Positions 32,898-40,477 of a stretch of 57,525 bases of DNA are shown here, one piece after another. Source of the DNA: Cyanobacteria bacterium REEB459. Its GTDB lineage: Bacteria; Cyanobacteriota; Cyanobacteriia; Phormidesmidales; Phormidesmidaceae. The notes beneath the pieces are model-generated. The model saw only the letters and a list, made by a program, of their open reading frames with translations, was not told the origin of the DNA and did not search any database. Location: contig JAGWXD010000019.1 in the NCBI GenBank assembly GCA_018970085.1, positions 1-57,525 on the forward strand, written 5' to 3'. Position numbers and translations under genes: made by a program. Every line of letters begins with the position of its first letter. The first letter of the stretch is position 1.

Positions 32898-34931
32898 GTG
32901 GAGAAGGGCACACTGATTGAATTTAAATACCAGGGGCAGCCCCGTCTGGCCGTGGTGGACCGGCCTGAGGGCAAAAAAAACTGGGTAGTGATTGACCAGC
33001 GCGGCCAGACCCATATCCTCCATCCCCGAGATATTACCTATCAAGTGTCTGGGTCTAGCTTTAGCTACCAGGATATTCTCAGCTTTTTAGAGACCGCCCA
33101 GGCCCATAGTGACCCCTCCAGCCTGGAGGTGGCCTGGGAACTATTGGGGGAAACCGGAGAGTCGGCAGATCCTGCGTCTTTAGCCTTGCTGCTGTTTTCC
33201 GATCAAAGTCCACCCCTGTGTTACGCCGCCCATCGGCTGCTGGTGGAAGACCGAATTTTCTTTAAACAAAAGGGCGATCGCTTCGAACCCCGACCCCCGG
33301 CCCAGGTTGAAGACCTGCTAAGGCAGCTAGAGCGAGAAACCCAGCGCCAACAGGAGTGGACCTCCTTTATGGAGAAAGCCCGGCAAGCCCTGGCGGGGGC
33401 GGGGGTGAGTTGGGACAAGGGCGATCGCCCCAAGTTAGAATATCTAGAGCGCTTTGCCCTGTTGGGGGACGAGTATACCCAGCGTCACCAGGCGGTAGAG
33501 GTATTGGCAGCCCTGGACTATCCCCCCACCGCTGTAGCCGCCTTCGATGCCCTGGTGGCGCTGAGTGTATGGGATATCCATGAAAATTTGGCTTTGCGCC
33601 GCAGCCAAATTCCTCACCAATTTCCTAAGGAGGTGCTTACCGTGGCCCAACATCGGATGCAATCTCCCCCTCCCGATCTCGATATTGAACGACGGGACCT
33701 CACCCATCTCAAGGTGTACACCGTTGACGACGCCAGTACCCAGGAAATTGACGATGGGCTGAGTCTGGAAATTTTGGCTAACCATCGCCATCGCCTCTGG
33801 GTTCACATTGCCGACCCCACCCGCTGGCTGCTACCGGGAGATGATCTCGATCTCGAGGCCCGGCGGCGCTGTACCACGGTCTATCTACCCACGGGCATGA
33901 TTCCCATGTTTCCCTCCGAGTTGGCCACTGGGCCGATGAGCTTAAAGCAGGGAGAGGTTTGCTGCTCCCTTAGCTTTGGCATCACCCTCAGTGCCACCGG
34001 AGAGGTGCAGGACTACAGCATCCATCCTGGTCTGATTAAACCCACCTATCGCCTCACCTACGAAGATGTAGATGAAATGCTGGAGTTGGGCATCACCGCC
34101 GAGTCTGAGTTGCAGCAACTGGCCCACTGGGCCCAGGTGCGTAGCCAGTGGCGGCTTACCCAGGGAGCCATTAGTATTAATATGCCCGAGGCCAGTATTA
34201 AGGTGACGGCCAATCCAGACAATGACATTGTCATAGAGGTACTGGAAGACTCCCCAGCCCGCCAGCTGGTAGCAGAAATGATGATTCTAGCCGGCGAGGT
34301 GGCGGCTCGCTACGGCCAAGACCACGCCTTGGCCATTCCCTTTCGCAGTCAGCCCCAGCCCGAATTGCCCTCCGATCAAGAACTGATGCAGCTACCTACG
34401 GGCTGGGTACGCGACTCCGCCATTCGCCGCTGCATGCCCCGGAGTGAAGTGGGGGTGACCCCCAGCCGTCACGCCACCCTGGGGCTTGACAGCTATAGTC
34501 AGGTGACTTCTCCGATCCGCCGTTATCTTGATCTACTGGTTCATTTTCAGCTCAAAGCCCACCTGCGGGGCGATCCCCTACCGTTTTCCCCCGATCAGGT
34601 AACCGAACTAGCCCAGGGCATCAGTTCGGCCACCTACGAGGCGACCCTGGTAGAACGACAAACCAAGCGCTACTGGGCCCTGGAATACCTGCGCCGCCAT
34701 CAAGAGCAGGTTTGGGAAGTGATGCTGCTGCGCTGGTTGCGGGAGGAGGAGGGCCTGGGACTGATTATGGTAGAGGACCTGGGTCTGGAACTGGGGATGC
34801 GATTTAATCGAGCCGTTACCCTGGGAGAGCGCCTCCAGGTTCGGGTCAGCCATGCCAGTCCCCGCCAAGATATTATTCGCTTTCAAGAGGTCACCCCAGA
34901 GCTGACGGAGGTAGACTCTCCTGCCCTCTAG
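32898..34931 (+). CDS. RNB-domain exoribonuclease (RNase II/R family)
   Basis: The protein has 677 residues starting at GTG 32898. An N-terminal beta-barrel and helical region (1-250) precede the RNB domain. The metal-binding signature is TVDDASTQEIDDGLSLE: Asp277, Asp285 and Asp286 match E. coli RNase II Asp201, Asp209 and Asp210, while Glu283 stands at the place of Asp207. The later signature TSPIRRYLDLLVH is intact. A shortened S1 domain ends the protein. The closest named relative is Synechocystis Zam/RNase II-like. It degrades or trims RNA from the 3' end. Confidence 0.92.
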   Translation: MEKGTLIEFKYQGQPRLAVVDRPEGKKNWVVIDQRGQTHILHPRDITYQVSGSSFSYQDILSFLETAQAHSDPSSLEVAWELLGETGESADPASLALLLFSDQSPPLCYAAHRLLVEDRIFFKQKGDRFEPRPPAQVEDLLRQLERETQRQQEWTSFMEKARQALAGAGVSWDKGDRPKLEYLERFALLGDEYTQRHQAVEVLAALDYPPTAVAAFDALVALSVWDIHENLALRRSQIPHQFPKEVLTVAQHRMQSPPPDLDIERRDLTHLKVYTVDDASTQEIDDGLSLEILANHRHRLWVHIADPTRWLLPGDDLDLEARRRCTTVYLPTGMIPMFPSELATGPMSLKQGEVCCSLSFGITLSATGEVQDYSIHPGLIKPTYRLTYEDVDEMLELGITAESELQQLAHWAQVRSQWRLTQGAISINMPEASIKVTANPDNDIVIEVLEDSPARQLVAEMMILAGEVAARYGQDHALAIPFRSQPQPELPSDQELMQLPTGWVRDSAIRRCMPRSEVGVTPSRHATLGLDSYSQVTSPIRRYLDLLVHFQLKAHLRGDPLPFSPDQVTELAQGISSATYEATLVERQTKRYWALEYLRRHQEQVWEVMLLRWLREEEGLGLIMVEDLGLELGMRFNRAVTLGERLQVRVSHASPRQDIIRFQEVTPELTEVDSPAL

Positions 34932-34996
34932 CCAGGGCGACCGTAGGACCTTGACAGCGGGGCTGGTTTCTGACAAGCTAGAAAAACTACAACCAG

Positions 34997-35022
34997 CTAA
35001 CTTAATAGTTACTATGAGTTAG
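34997..35022. promoter_or_regulatory. Imperfect palindrome before tRNA-Gly
   Basis: CTAACT (34997-35002) and AGTTAG (35017-35022) enclose ATAGT-T-ACTAT. The dyad ends 18 bases before the tRNA and overlaps a possible -10 box TACTAT (35010-35015). It may be an operator or simply part of the tRNA promoter. Confidence 0.35.
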
Positions 35023-35040
35023 TTTAGAGATAGCGATTTT

Positions 35041-35112
35041 GCGGGTATAGCTCAGTGGTAGAGCGTCACCTTGCCAAGGTGAATGTCGCGCGTTCGAATC
35101 GCGTTACCCGCT
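35041..35112 (+). tRNA. trnG: tRNA-Gly (GCC)
   Basis: The 72-base gene folds fully: acceptor GCGGGTA/TACCCGC, D arm GCTC/GAGC, anticodon stem TCACC/GGTGA with loop TTGCCAA (anticodon GCC), and T arm GCGCG/CGCGT around TTCGAAT. The discriminator is T and no CCA is encoded. The last base overlaps the stop codon of the convergent gene. Confidence 0.97.
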
Positions 35113-35903
35113 TATTGGTCAGACCGGTATTGCACTGTCACCCGTCCCGGTTGCATAACTAAAATCTTTCCCCCCAGGGCGGCAATGCGACCGGCAGCCA
35201 GTTTGCGCACTTGGGGGTCTACGGCCAGGTTAATGACCTGGACCCAGGCACTGATCTGAGCCGCCCGACTGGCCGGATTGGTGGCCAGAAAGGTAGCGGT
35301 CTGGCGGCAGGCCTGGGCTACGGTGACCGCGTCTGGCTCCCTTGAGACCGAGGCCCAAGCGGCGGCGGTTTGAAACGACTGGCGGGCTGCCTGGGCGTCT
35401 CCCAAAAATAGCAGTTGATCAAGGCCGCGGTAGCGCCAGAGGCGGTAACCTCCGGTTGGTACGGTCGGCGTCATTACTCGGCTACCTTTAGTCATGAGAG
35501 CGACGGAGCGCTCTGGGGCCCCGGCAAATATGGAGGTGCTGGCGGAAAGAAATAGGTAGGGTGTGACAAACCGGGGGTCTTTTTCTACGATCACCTCAAA
35601 AAACTCAGGGCTAAGCCGGTAGCCTATTTTGTCGCGCCGATCAGTGTCGCCAAAATATTGGAGAAAGCTGAGAAAGGTCCAATCTGCCACCAAGTTGGGA
35701 TTGCCCAGGTCGGGGAGCTGTTGCAAAGCCGATAGGCGCAGGCGATCGCGTTGATCTTGACGGTGCAACTGCAGTAAACTTTGCTGCCCCTGGGGTTGGG
35801 TTTTGAGTATCTGCAACTGCTGCCATTGCAGGGATAGAACCGTGCCTGCCAGGGTCAGACAAGCTAGCAGGGAAACAGGTCGACATAGTGCCCGGGGTCC
35901 CAT
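35112..35903 (-). CDS. Conserved hypothetical protein with N-terminal membrane anchor, TPR-like
   Basis: The protein has 263 residues. A hydrophobic N-terminus (VSLLACLTLAGTVLSL) suggests a signal anchor. The body is helical, with phrases such as DPRFVTPYLFLSAS and GDAQAARQSFQTAAAWA that resemble TPR helices. I do not recognise a characterised family. Its stop codon shares one base with the convergent tRNA-Gly gene. It follows the small Psb35-like gene by 20 bases on the same strand, so the two are likely co-transcribed. Confidence 0.82.
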   Translation of the reverse strand: MGPRALCRPVSLLACLTLAGTVLSLQWQQLQILKTQPQGQQSLLQLHRQDQRDRLRLSALQQLPDLGNPNLVADWTFLSFLQYFGDTDRRDKIGYRLSPEFFEVIVEKDPRFVTPYLFLSASTSIFAGAPERSVALMTKGSRVMTPTVPTGGYRLWRYRGLDQLLFLGDAQAARQSFQTAAAWASVSREPDAVTVAQACRQTATFLATNPASRAAQISAWVQVINLAVDPQVRKLAAGRIAALGGKILVMQPGRVTVQYRSDQ

Positions 35904-35923
35904 GGTCAGATGCCAGTAGGGGG

Positions 35924-36136
35924 TTATTCGCCCTGGTTGGCTGGCCTGTCTTCGTCTTCGGCGGTAACGGTGGGTAAAAAATCGGGCTTTTCCTTATCTT
36001 CCCAGCCGGGAGGACGCTTGGAGTTATACCAGGCCACCGAACCAATCACGACCGCTGCAATAAACCCCACAGCGTATACCAGAATGAAGGGTAGGGGCAA
36101 ACCAGAACTGGTCGTTATAGCAAGGGGGAAGGACAT
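35924..36136 (-). CDS. Small one-helix membrane protein, possibly Psb35-like
   Basis: The protein has 70 residues from ATG 36136; a GTG at 36145 would add three. One membrane helix (ILVYAVGFIAAVVIGSVAWY) is followed by the conserved stretch NSKRPPGWEDKEKPDFLP and an acidic tail. The arrangement recalls Psb35 (Ssl2148), which stabilises the CP47 module and Hlip proteins during photosystem II assembly. That identification is from memory of the motif, so it is tentative. It lies between rimM (114 bases away) and the hypothetical anchor protein on the same strand. Confidence 0.72.
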   Translation of the reverse strand: MSFPLAITTSSGLPLPFILVYAVGFIAAVVIGSVAWYNSKRPPGWEDKEKPDFLPTVTAEDEDRPANQGE

Positions 36137-36249
36137 AGGCGGCACTGGGTTAGGTTAAAACAGAAAAAAGTCTAGATAGGGCTTTTCAAAAAGAGGAAAA
36201 CCTAGTTAATGGTTGAATTATAGCCGATCATGGCAGCCAACCCCGGGAC

Positions 36250-36822
36250 TCATGGGTTCTCTGGTTCACCGATATCTGCTTCACCTAGTAGACCCATGGG
36301 CGGATCAATTGTCAGGTAACCCTGTTGCAGGTTGACCTGGGGCACAATCGCCGGCACGAAGGGAATCAAAACCTGGCGGGCAGTCTGCCCCGGGAAGCCA
36401 TGGAGCCTGACCTCAAGCAGGTCATTACCGGCTGTGTAGAGGTCGGTAACCGCGCCAATCTCTGCCCCGCTGGATTGGAGCAGGACTCGCAAACCAATCA
36501 AATCAGCTACATAAAATTCATCCGCCGCTAGCGTCGGTCGGTCTTGATCAGATACCAGTAGAGTACAACCCCTGAGGGCTTCGGCTTGGTCGCGATCGCC
36601 AATACCTTGGAGACGTAAAATATAGATTTGCCTGCCTTCAAGCAATCGGCCCTGGAGTAGCTGGATAGGCTCGGGAGTAGAGCAATGGGGGCGCCGCAGC
36701 CAGCGCTGACCAGGCTCTAAAAAACGCTCTGGGAAGTCGCTACTGGGGGCAACCCGCACCTCTCCCTGAAGCCCCTGGGGCGCTACAATGCGACCGATTT
36801 CAAGCCAGTGAGAAGCCGACAT
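36250..36822 (-). CDS. rimM: Ribosome maturation factor RimM
   Basis: The protein has 190 residues from ATG 36822. The N-terminal RimM barrel starts LEIGRIVAPQGLQGEVRV and the C-terminal PRC-barrel includes FYVADLIGLRVLLQSSGAEIGAVTDLYTAGNDLLEVR and VLIPFVPAIVPQVNLQQGYLTIDPPMGLL. It assists 16S rRNA processing and 30S assembly through protein S19. The 29-residue upward extension of the frame lacks family similarity. It stands apart from rpsP and trmD, its usual partners in other bacteria. Confidence 0.95.
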   Translation of the reverse strand: MSASHWLEIGRIVAPQGLQGEVRVAPSSDFPERFLEPGQRWLRRPHCSTPEPIQLLQGRLLEGRQIYILRLQGIGDRDQAEALRGCTLLVSDQDRPTLAADEFYVADLIGLRVLLQSSGAEIGAVTDLYTAGNDLLEVRLHGFPGQTARQVLIPFVPAIVPQVNLQQGYLTIDPPMGLLGEADIGEPENP

Positions 36823-37341
36823 AAACGAGTTGCACCCTTGAGCGGGCGGTTGAAAAATCGGATAGTTAGTTAGAGAGCTGCCCTGGGATGGGTTTGGGGT
36901 ACCAATCAACCACTGGGGTGGGAGCTATCAATAAAGCTTACACCAGTGCTTTGATGGGTGGGCTGTAATCGGTTGGTTTGATGCGATCGATCTGATGCTA
37001 GCCAAGGGTGACTGTGGATAGTAGGGGGAGATCGCGCTTCGCCTTGCTCTCAGCCTTTAACCCTGGGTAGAGTGGGGAGACGCTTTCTGTGGTTGGGAAG
37101 GTGCTTACAGCAGACTTCTGACCAAGAGCGATCAGAATTTTGTGTAAGCGGCCTAGAATCCAACCCATAGACTTAAGGAGACCGCTATATGCCCCGACGT
37201 AGAAGAGACGTGACGATTCGCGACGAACTGGTCGATGAGCTTTATAAAATTCAACATTGGAAGGCGGCTGTTTCCCATTTTGCCATCCTGTTTCCAGGAC
37301 GTTTGAATGTCTGACCAATCCCCGTTTACACAAAAATCTGA
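36823..37341. other. Gene-poor stretch between rimM and a TPR relic
   Basis: No confident gene is seen. A short plus-strand frame at 37189-37314 encodes 41 residues (opening MPRRRRDVTIRDELVDEL) and could be the start of a destroyed gene, since a TPR gene relic follows at once. A 111-codon minus-strand frame over 36998-37333 has unnatural composition and no recognisable motif. Confidence 0.4.
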
Positions 37342-37668
37342 ACAGTTCCCGATCTCCATCCTGATGTCGCCACCAGCCTCAACAATCTGGCTGGGCTTTA
37401 CCACCATCAGGGCCGCTACGAGCAGGCGGAACCGCTGTACCAACAGGCCCTAGACCTGAGGCGAGAGCTGTTGGGAAAACGCCATCCCGATGTGGCCCAA
37501 AGCCTGTTTAACCTGGGAGCATTGCGGTACAACCAGGGGCGTTACCCAGAGGCCCTGGATCTATTGCTGGAAGCTGAGGCCATTTACCTCCCCAGCCTGG
37601 GAGCCGATCATCCCACCACCCAGGCGCCCCAGCGTTCGCTAGCGGCTACCCGGGCGGCCCTGGGGTAG
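37342..37668 (+). pseudogene. 3' remnant of a kinesin-light-chain-type TPR gene
   Basis: The frame encodes about 109 residues after an in-frame TGA at 37339. It has clear TPR units with the kinesin-light-chain wording HPDVATSLNNLAGLYHHQGRYEQAEPL and HPDVAQSLFNLGALRYNQGRYPEAL. No start codon or upstream TPR sequence is present, and the repeats begin abruptly. Full-length relatives in filamentous cyanobacteria are long NB-ARC/TPR or CHAT/TPR proteins. It reads as the decayed end of one such gene. A short product from the TTG at 37471 is possible but unlikely. Confidence 0.75.
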
Positions 37669-37871
37669 TTGGGGGCAGGGGTTGATTTACCAGCTGCCTG
37701 GCCCTGGCTTCTACAGCGGTTTTCATATCAGGCCCTAGGGCCTCGGCTGCCCTCACTCAGGCTTCAATCAGGCCTTAACAGGCAATATATAAGCACACCC
37801 ATAAAGCCTGACAACAGCCAAACCTTTTCAGGAAGATCCCTCAAAAGGCTTGAAATCAAAGGGTTTTTAGA

Positions 37872-37944
37872 AGCTGGTGACAGGATTCGAACCTGCGACC
37901 GGCTGATTACAAATCAGCTGCTCTACCAGCTGAGCTACACCAGC
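37872..37944 (-). tRNA. trnT: tRNA-Thr (UGU)
   Basis: The 73-base gene folds as acceptor GCTGGTG/CACCAGC, D arm GCTC/GAGC, anticodon stem GCTGA/TCAGC with loop TTTGTAA (anticodon TGT) and T arm GCAGG/CCTGT around TTCGAAT. No CCA is encoded. It lies 29 bases after the stop of the response regulator on the same strand and may share its transcript. Confidence 0.97.
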
Positions 37945-37973
37945 ATCGATTTTAATACTATAGCAAGGCGGGG

Positions 37974-38621
37974 CTAGGCCTTACTGTTTTCAATAGCCCA
38001 GCGAGCCAGTTCGGTGCGATTGTGCAAACCGGTTTTACCCAGCATATTGCTCACATGGCTTTCAATGGTGCGCTGGCTCACCTGTAGTTCGGTGGCAATT
38101 TCTCGATTAGCCATACCCCGGGCTACAAACTGAACCACCCGCAACTCCGTCGGGGTTAGTTCCACATCGAAGGGCACCTGCAAGCTAGGGCCAGCGGTGG
38201 TTCTAATTTGCTGCTTAATCAACCGAGAGGCCTGGTTGAGGGAAGATTCCACCTGAGCCACCAGTTCCTCTGGCTCAAAGGGCTTGACCATATAGACATC
38301 GGCACCGGTATTTAAGCCCTTGACCCGGTCCTGGCTTTGGCCCTTGGCGGAGAGAAACAAAATTGGAATCCACTCGGTGTTGGGGTTCTCCCGCACCTGT
38401 TTAACAAAGGCGTAGCCATCCATTTCGGGCATCATCACGTCACAGATGATCATGTCGGGGGCTTCCTCTTGCAATAGCACTTGCAGAGCCTCTCGACCAT
38501 TGCCCGCTGTCTTGACTTCGTAGCCCCTGAACTCCAGGTAGTCTTTGACCAATAAAATCAAATTTGGGTCATCGTCAATCAGCAGTAGTTGCTTCTGATC
38601 ACCTTGGTTAGTATCTCTCAT
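37974..38621 (-). CDS. Response regulator, receiver plus LuxR/NarL-type HTH
   Basis: From ATG 38621 the protein has 215 residues. The receiver has the acidic pair IDDDPN, the phospho-acceptor Asp in IICDVMMPEMDG and the Lys in MVKPFEPEEL. The C-terminal HTH is ELTPTELRVVQFVARGMANREIATELQVSQRTIESHVSNMLGKTGLHNRTELARWA, typical of the cyanobacterial/plastid Ycf29-like NarL group. No sensor kinase is adjacent. The 38-residue upstream extension has no receiver similarity and is rejected. Confidence 0.9.
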   Translation of the reverse strand: MRDTNQGDQKQLLLIDDDPNLILLVKDYLEFRGYEVKTAGNGREALQVLLQEEAPDMIICDVMMPEMDGYAFVKQVRENPNTEWIPILFLSAKGQSQDRVKGLNTGADVYMVKPFEPEELVAQVESSLNQASRLIKQQIRTTAGPSLQVPFDVELTPTELRVVQFVARGMANREIATELQVSQRTIESHVSNMLGKTGLHNRTELARWAIENSKA

Positions 38622-39013
38622 AAATAGAAGGGGAACATGGTGGGGAAAATTTATCAAACCTGTAGAGGCCGCCCAGGGTCTTAGCCAGGCACCCAGAAAC
38701 ATCACCCAGAGGTTTTGAATAGCAAGATAGGCCACTGTCTGGCCTTACCTGCCGAAACCGGATATAAGGTTCAAGCACCCCTTACTGCTGATGATACTCC
38801 AACTATAAAATTTCAGGGCGCTGGCGATCGCCGCCGGTGAACCCCAATAAACTACCCCCCAACCTGGGGCCTGGAGTGTTATCCCCTTGACCCTGGTGGG
38901 GCCAACTGTTAACTTTTCTATCCAGTTCTGCCCCGATCTCCCTAGAGTACGTAATAGAACTTGATAATTAACTCAGCATAGCTGCAAAACATTTAGCTTA
39001 CAGGGATAGCTCC
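38622..39013. other. Divergent promoter region
   Basis: This stretch of 392 bases separates the response regulator from the small amphipathic-helix protein. It must hold both promoters. I see no gene, strong hairpin or repeat, only a moderately AT-rich block near 38950-39000. Confidence 0.4.
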
Positions 39014-39379
39014 ATGGGATTTGTTCAATCTATTTTTTCAACTATTGTGGGTGTGGTGAGCGGCATCGTTAAGGCAATTTTAGGCCTGGTGGGCATTGGT
39101 AAGCAGTCGGGCTACTATCTGGAACTGCCCGAGCAGGAGGCCACTGCTGCGCCAGTTACCCCAGCGCCAGCCACTGCTGCGCCAGTCGTCGCCGCTCCCG
39201 TTACCCCGGCGCTAGTCACCCCATCTCTAGCCACGGTCGCGACTCCGGCCACCCCAGCCATTGCCAACTTTGCCACCACCTATTTAATGGCCCCTGGGGC
39301 GGTCCGGCCCTCCCGGCGTCGGCCCGGCCCTAGTTTGTCTGGGTTTCTAGATATGGCCAAACAGGTTAAGGCGAGTTAA
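39014..39379 (+). CDS. Small protein with amphipathic N-terminus and Ala/Pro/Thr-rich region
   Basis: The protein has 121 residues. Residues 1-32 (FVQSIFSTIVGVVSGIVKAILGLVGIG) form a hydrophobic or amphipathic helix, followed by a short YYLELPE motif. Residues 42-90 are a low-complexity run rich in Ala, Pro, Thr and Val with about six TPA or VTPA units. The tail is basic (RPSRRRPGPS) and ends in a short helix. I do not recognise a family. The layout suggests a peripheral membrane protein. The last 14 bases overlap the 3' end of the convergent TPR gene. Confidence 0.75.
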   Translation: MGFVQSIFSTIVGVVSGIVKAILGLVGIGKQSGYYLELPEQEATAAPVTPAPATAAPVVAAPVTPALVTPSLATVATPATPAIANFATTYLMAPGAVRPSRRRPGPSLSGFLDMAKQVKAS

Positions 39380-40445
39380 GGTGCCAAAACCTGAGGGCGC
39401 TGTAGAGGTGCAGGGCGTCATCCCAGGGGCAGGGGGCGGGGCGTGACAGGTCCAGGGCGATCGCCAGGGGGGGTAGCATCGGTATCAACTCCAGGGCACC
39501 CGCCCCAAACCCGCTAAAGTCGGTAATGGCGGCGGTCTGTAGCCGCTGTCGAAAGTAGTCCTTGAGCTGGCTCCAGGCGATCGTCGCCAAGCGACCGGAC
39601 TGGTCTGGGCAATTGGGGGGCGGGCAAGAGTGTTGGTGCCGGTAGGTGCGATCGCAAAACCGCAAAATACAGCCCCGGCCAGGCAGATGCCAGTCAATGA
39701 TTTCAGCGTAGTCCTGGATTGTTTCGCGGCGCTTAAGTTTGCCCCAGGGGGCCAGGTCAACCACCGACTCATAGAGGGGCAGCTGCCCGATCAACCACTG
39801 GCTAACCTCGCCCCAGTCAAGCTTGAGGGGCTGCTCTGGTCCCTCTGGTAACTGTACCAACAGACTAATCTGGGGGGCAAAGGCGAGTATGGCCACCACC
39901 CGCAGTACGGGCACCCCCTTGAGGGTTTCCACCGCCACCCAGCGGCAGGGAACCTGGTGCTGGGTCAGTTGCTCTCCCAGGTATGCCAGCTCTGCCAGCG
40001 GTCCCACCCGGTATAGTCGCCAGTGCTGGCTAGACAGCCGTTGGCGGGCTGTGTAGAGGTCTAGCTGCGTCACCTGGGCCAGGCCCTGGGCTGCCTGGGC
40101 GCGCTGCTCAGCGGCTACCACAGGTAGGGCTAAAATCGCCGCAGTGGCGGCACCGGGCTGTTCTCGGGCCCGTTGCAGAGCTTGCTGATGGTGGTGCCGG
40201 TGCTGCTGTTCGAGCCGCTGCAGTGACCCCCGGGCCTGGGTCAAAATGCGAGGATTGGAGTGGGTCTGCAGCAGACTACGGTAGATCGCCCGAGCCCGGT
40301 CCAGGTCGCCCTGGAGATGCCAGTACTGCCCCAGGGCTAGACCTAACCAGGGGTCAGATGGGGCTTGCTGCCGCCATTGGCGCAGTAGAGTGGCGGCCTG
40401 CTGGAGCTGATCGGTTTGAAGCGCCTCAACCACGCGATCGTACAT
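39366..40445 (-). CDS. TPR-containing conserved hypothetical protein
   Basis: The protein has 359 residues. Residues 1-85 hold two TPR-like units (AATLLRQWRQQAPSDPWLGLALGQYWHLQGDLDRARAIYRSLLQ). A Gln/His/Arg-rich coiled-coil linker follows at about 73-95. The remaining part is a predicted alpha/beta domain with several Cys and His residues (CILRFCDRTYRHQHSCPPPNC) that could bind a metal. The function is unknown. Its start lies 32 bases after the stop of the SbcD-type gene on the same strand, so the pair is likely one transcript. Confidence 0.82.
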   Translation of the reverse strand: MYDRVVEALQTDQLQQAATLLRQWRQQAPSDPWLGLALGQYWHLQGDLDRARAIYRSLLQTHSNPRILTQARGSLQRLEQQHRHHHQQALQRAREQPGAATAAILALPVVAAEQRAQAAQGLAQVTQLDLYTARQRLSSQHWRLYRVGPLAELAYLGEQLTQHQVPCRWVAVETLKGVPVLRVVAILAFAPQISLLVQLPEGPEQPLKLDWGEVSQWLIGQLPLYESVVDLAPWGKLKRRETIQDYAEIIDWHLPGRGCILRFCDRTYRHQHSCPPPNCPDQSGRLATIAWSQLKDYFRQRLQTAAITDFSGFGAGALELIPMLPPLAIALDLSRPAPCPWDDALHLYSALRFWHLNSP

Positions 40446-40477
40446 AGGTTCTGAAGCTCCCTGGCCGCGGCAACGGC

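Noticed and set aside
36998-37333. 111-codon minus-strand frame between rimM and the TPR relic
   Set aside because: No recognisable fold, unusual composition and no ribosome binding site.
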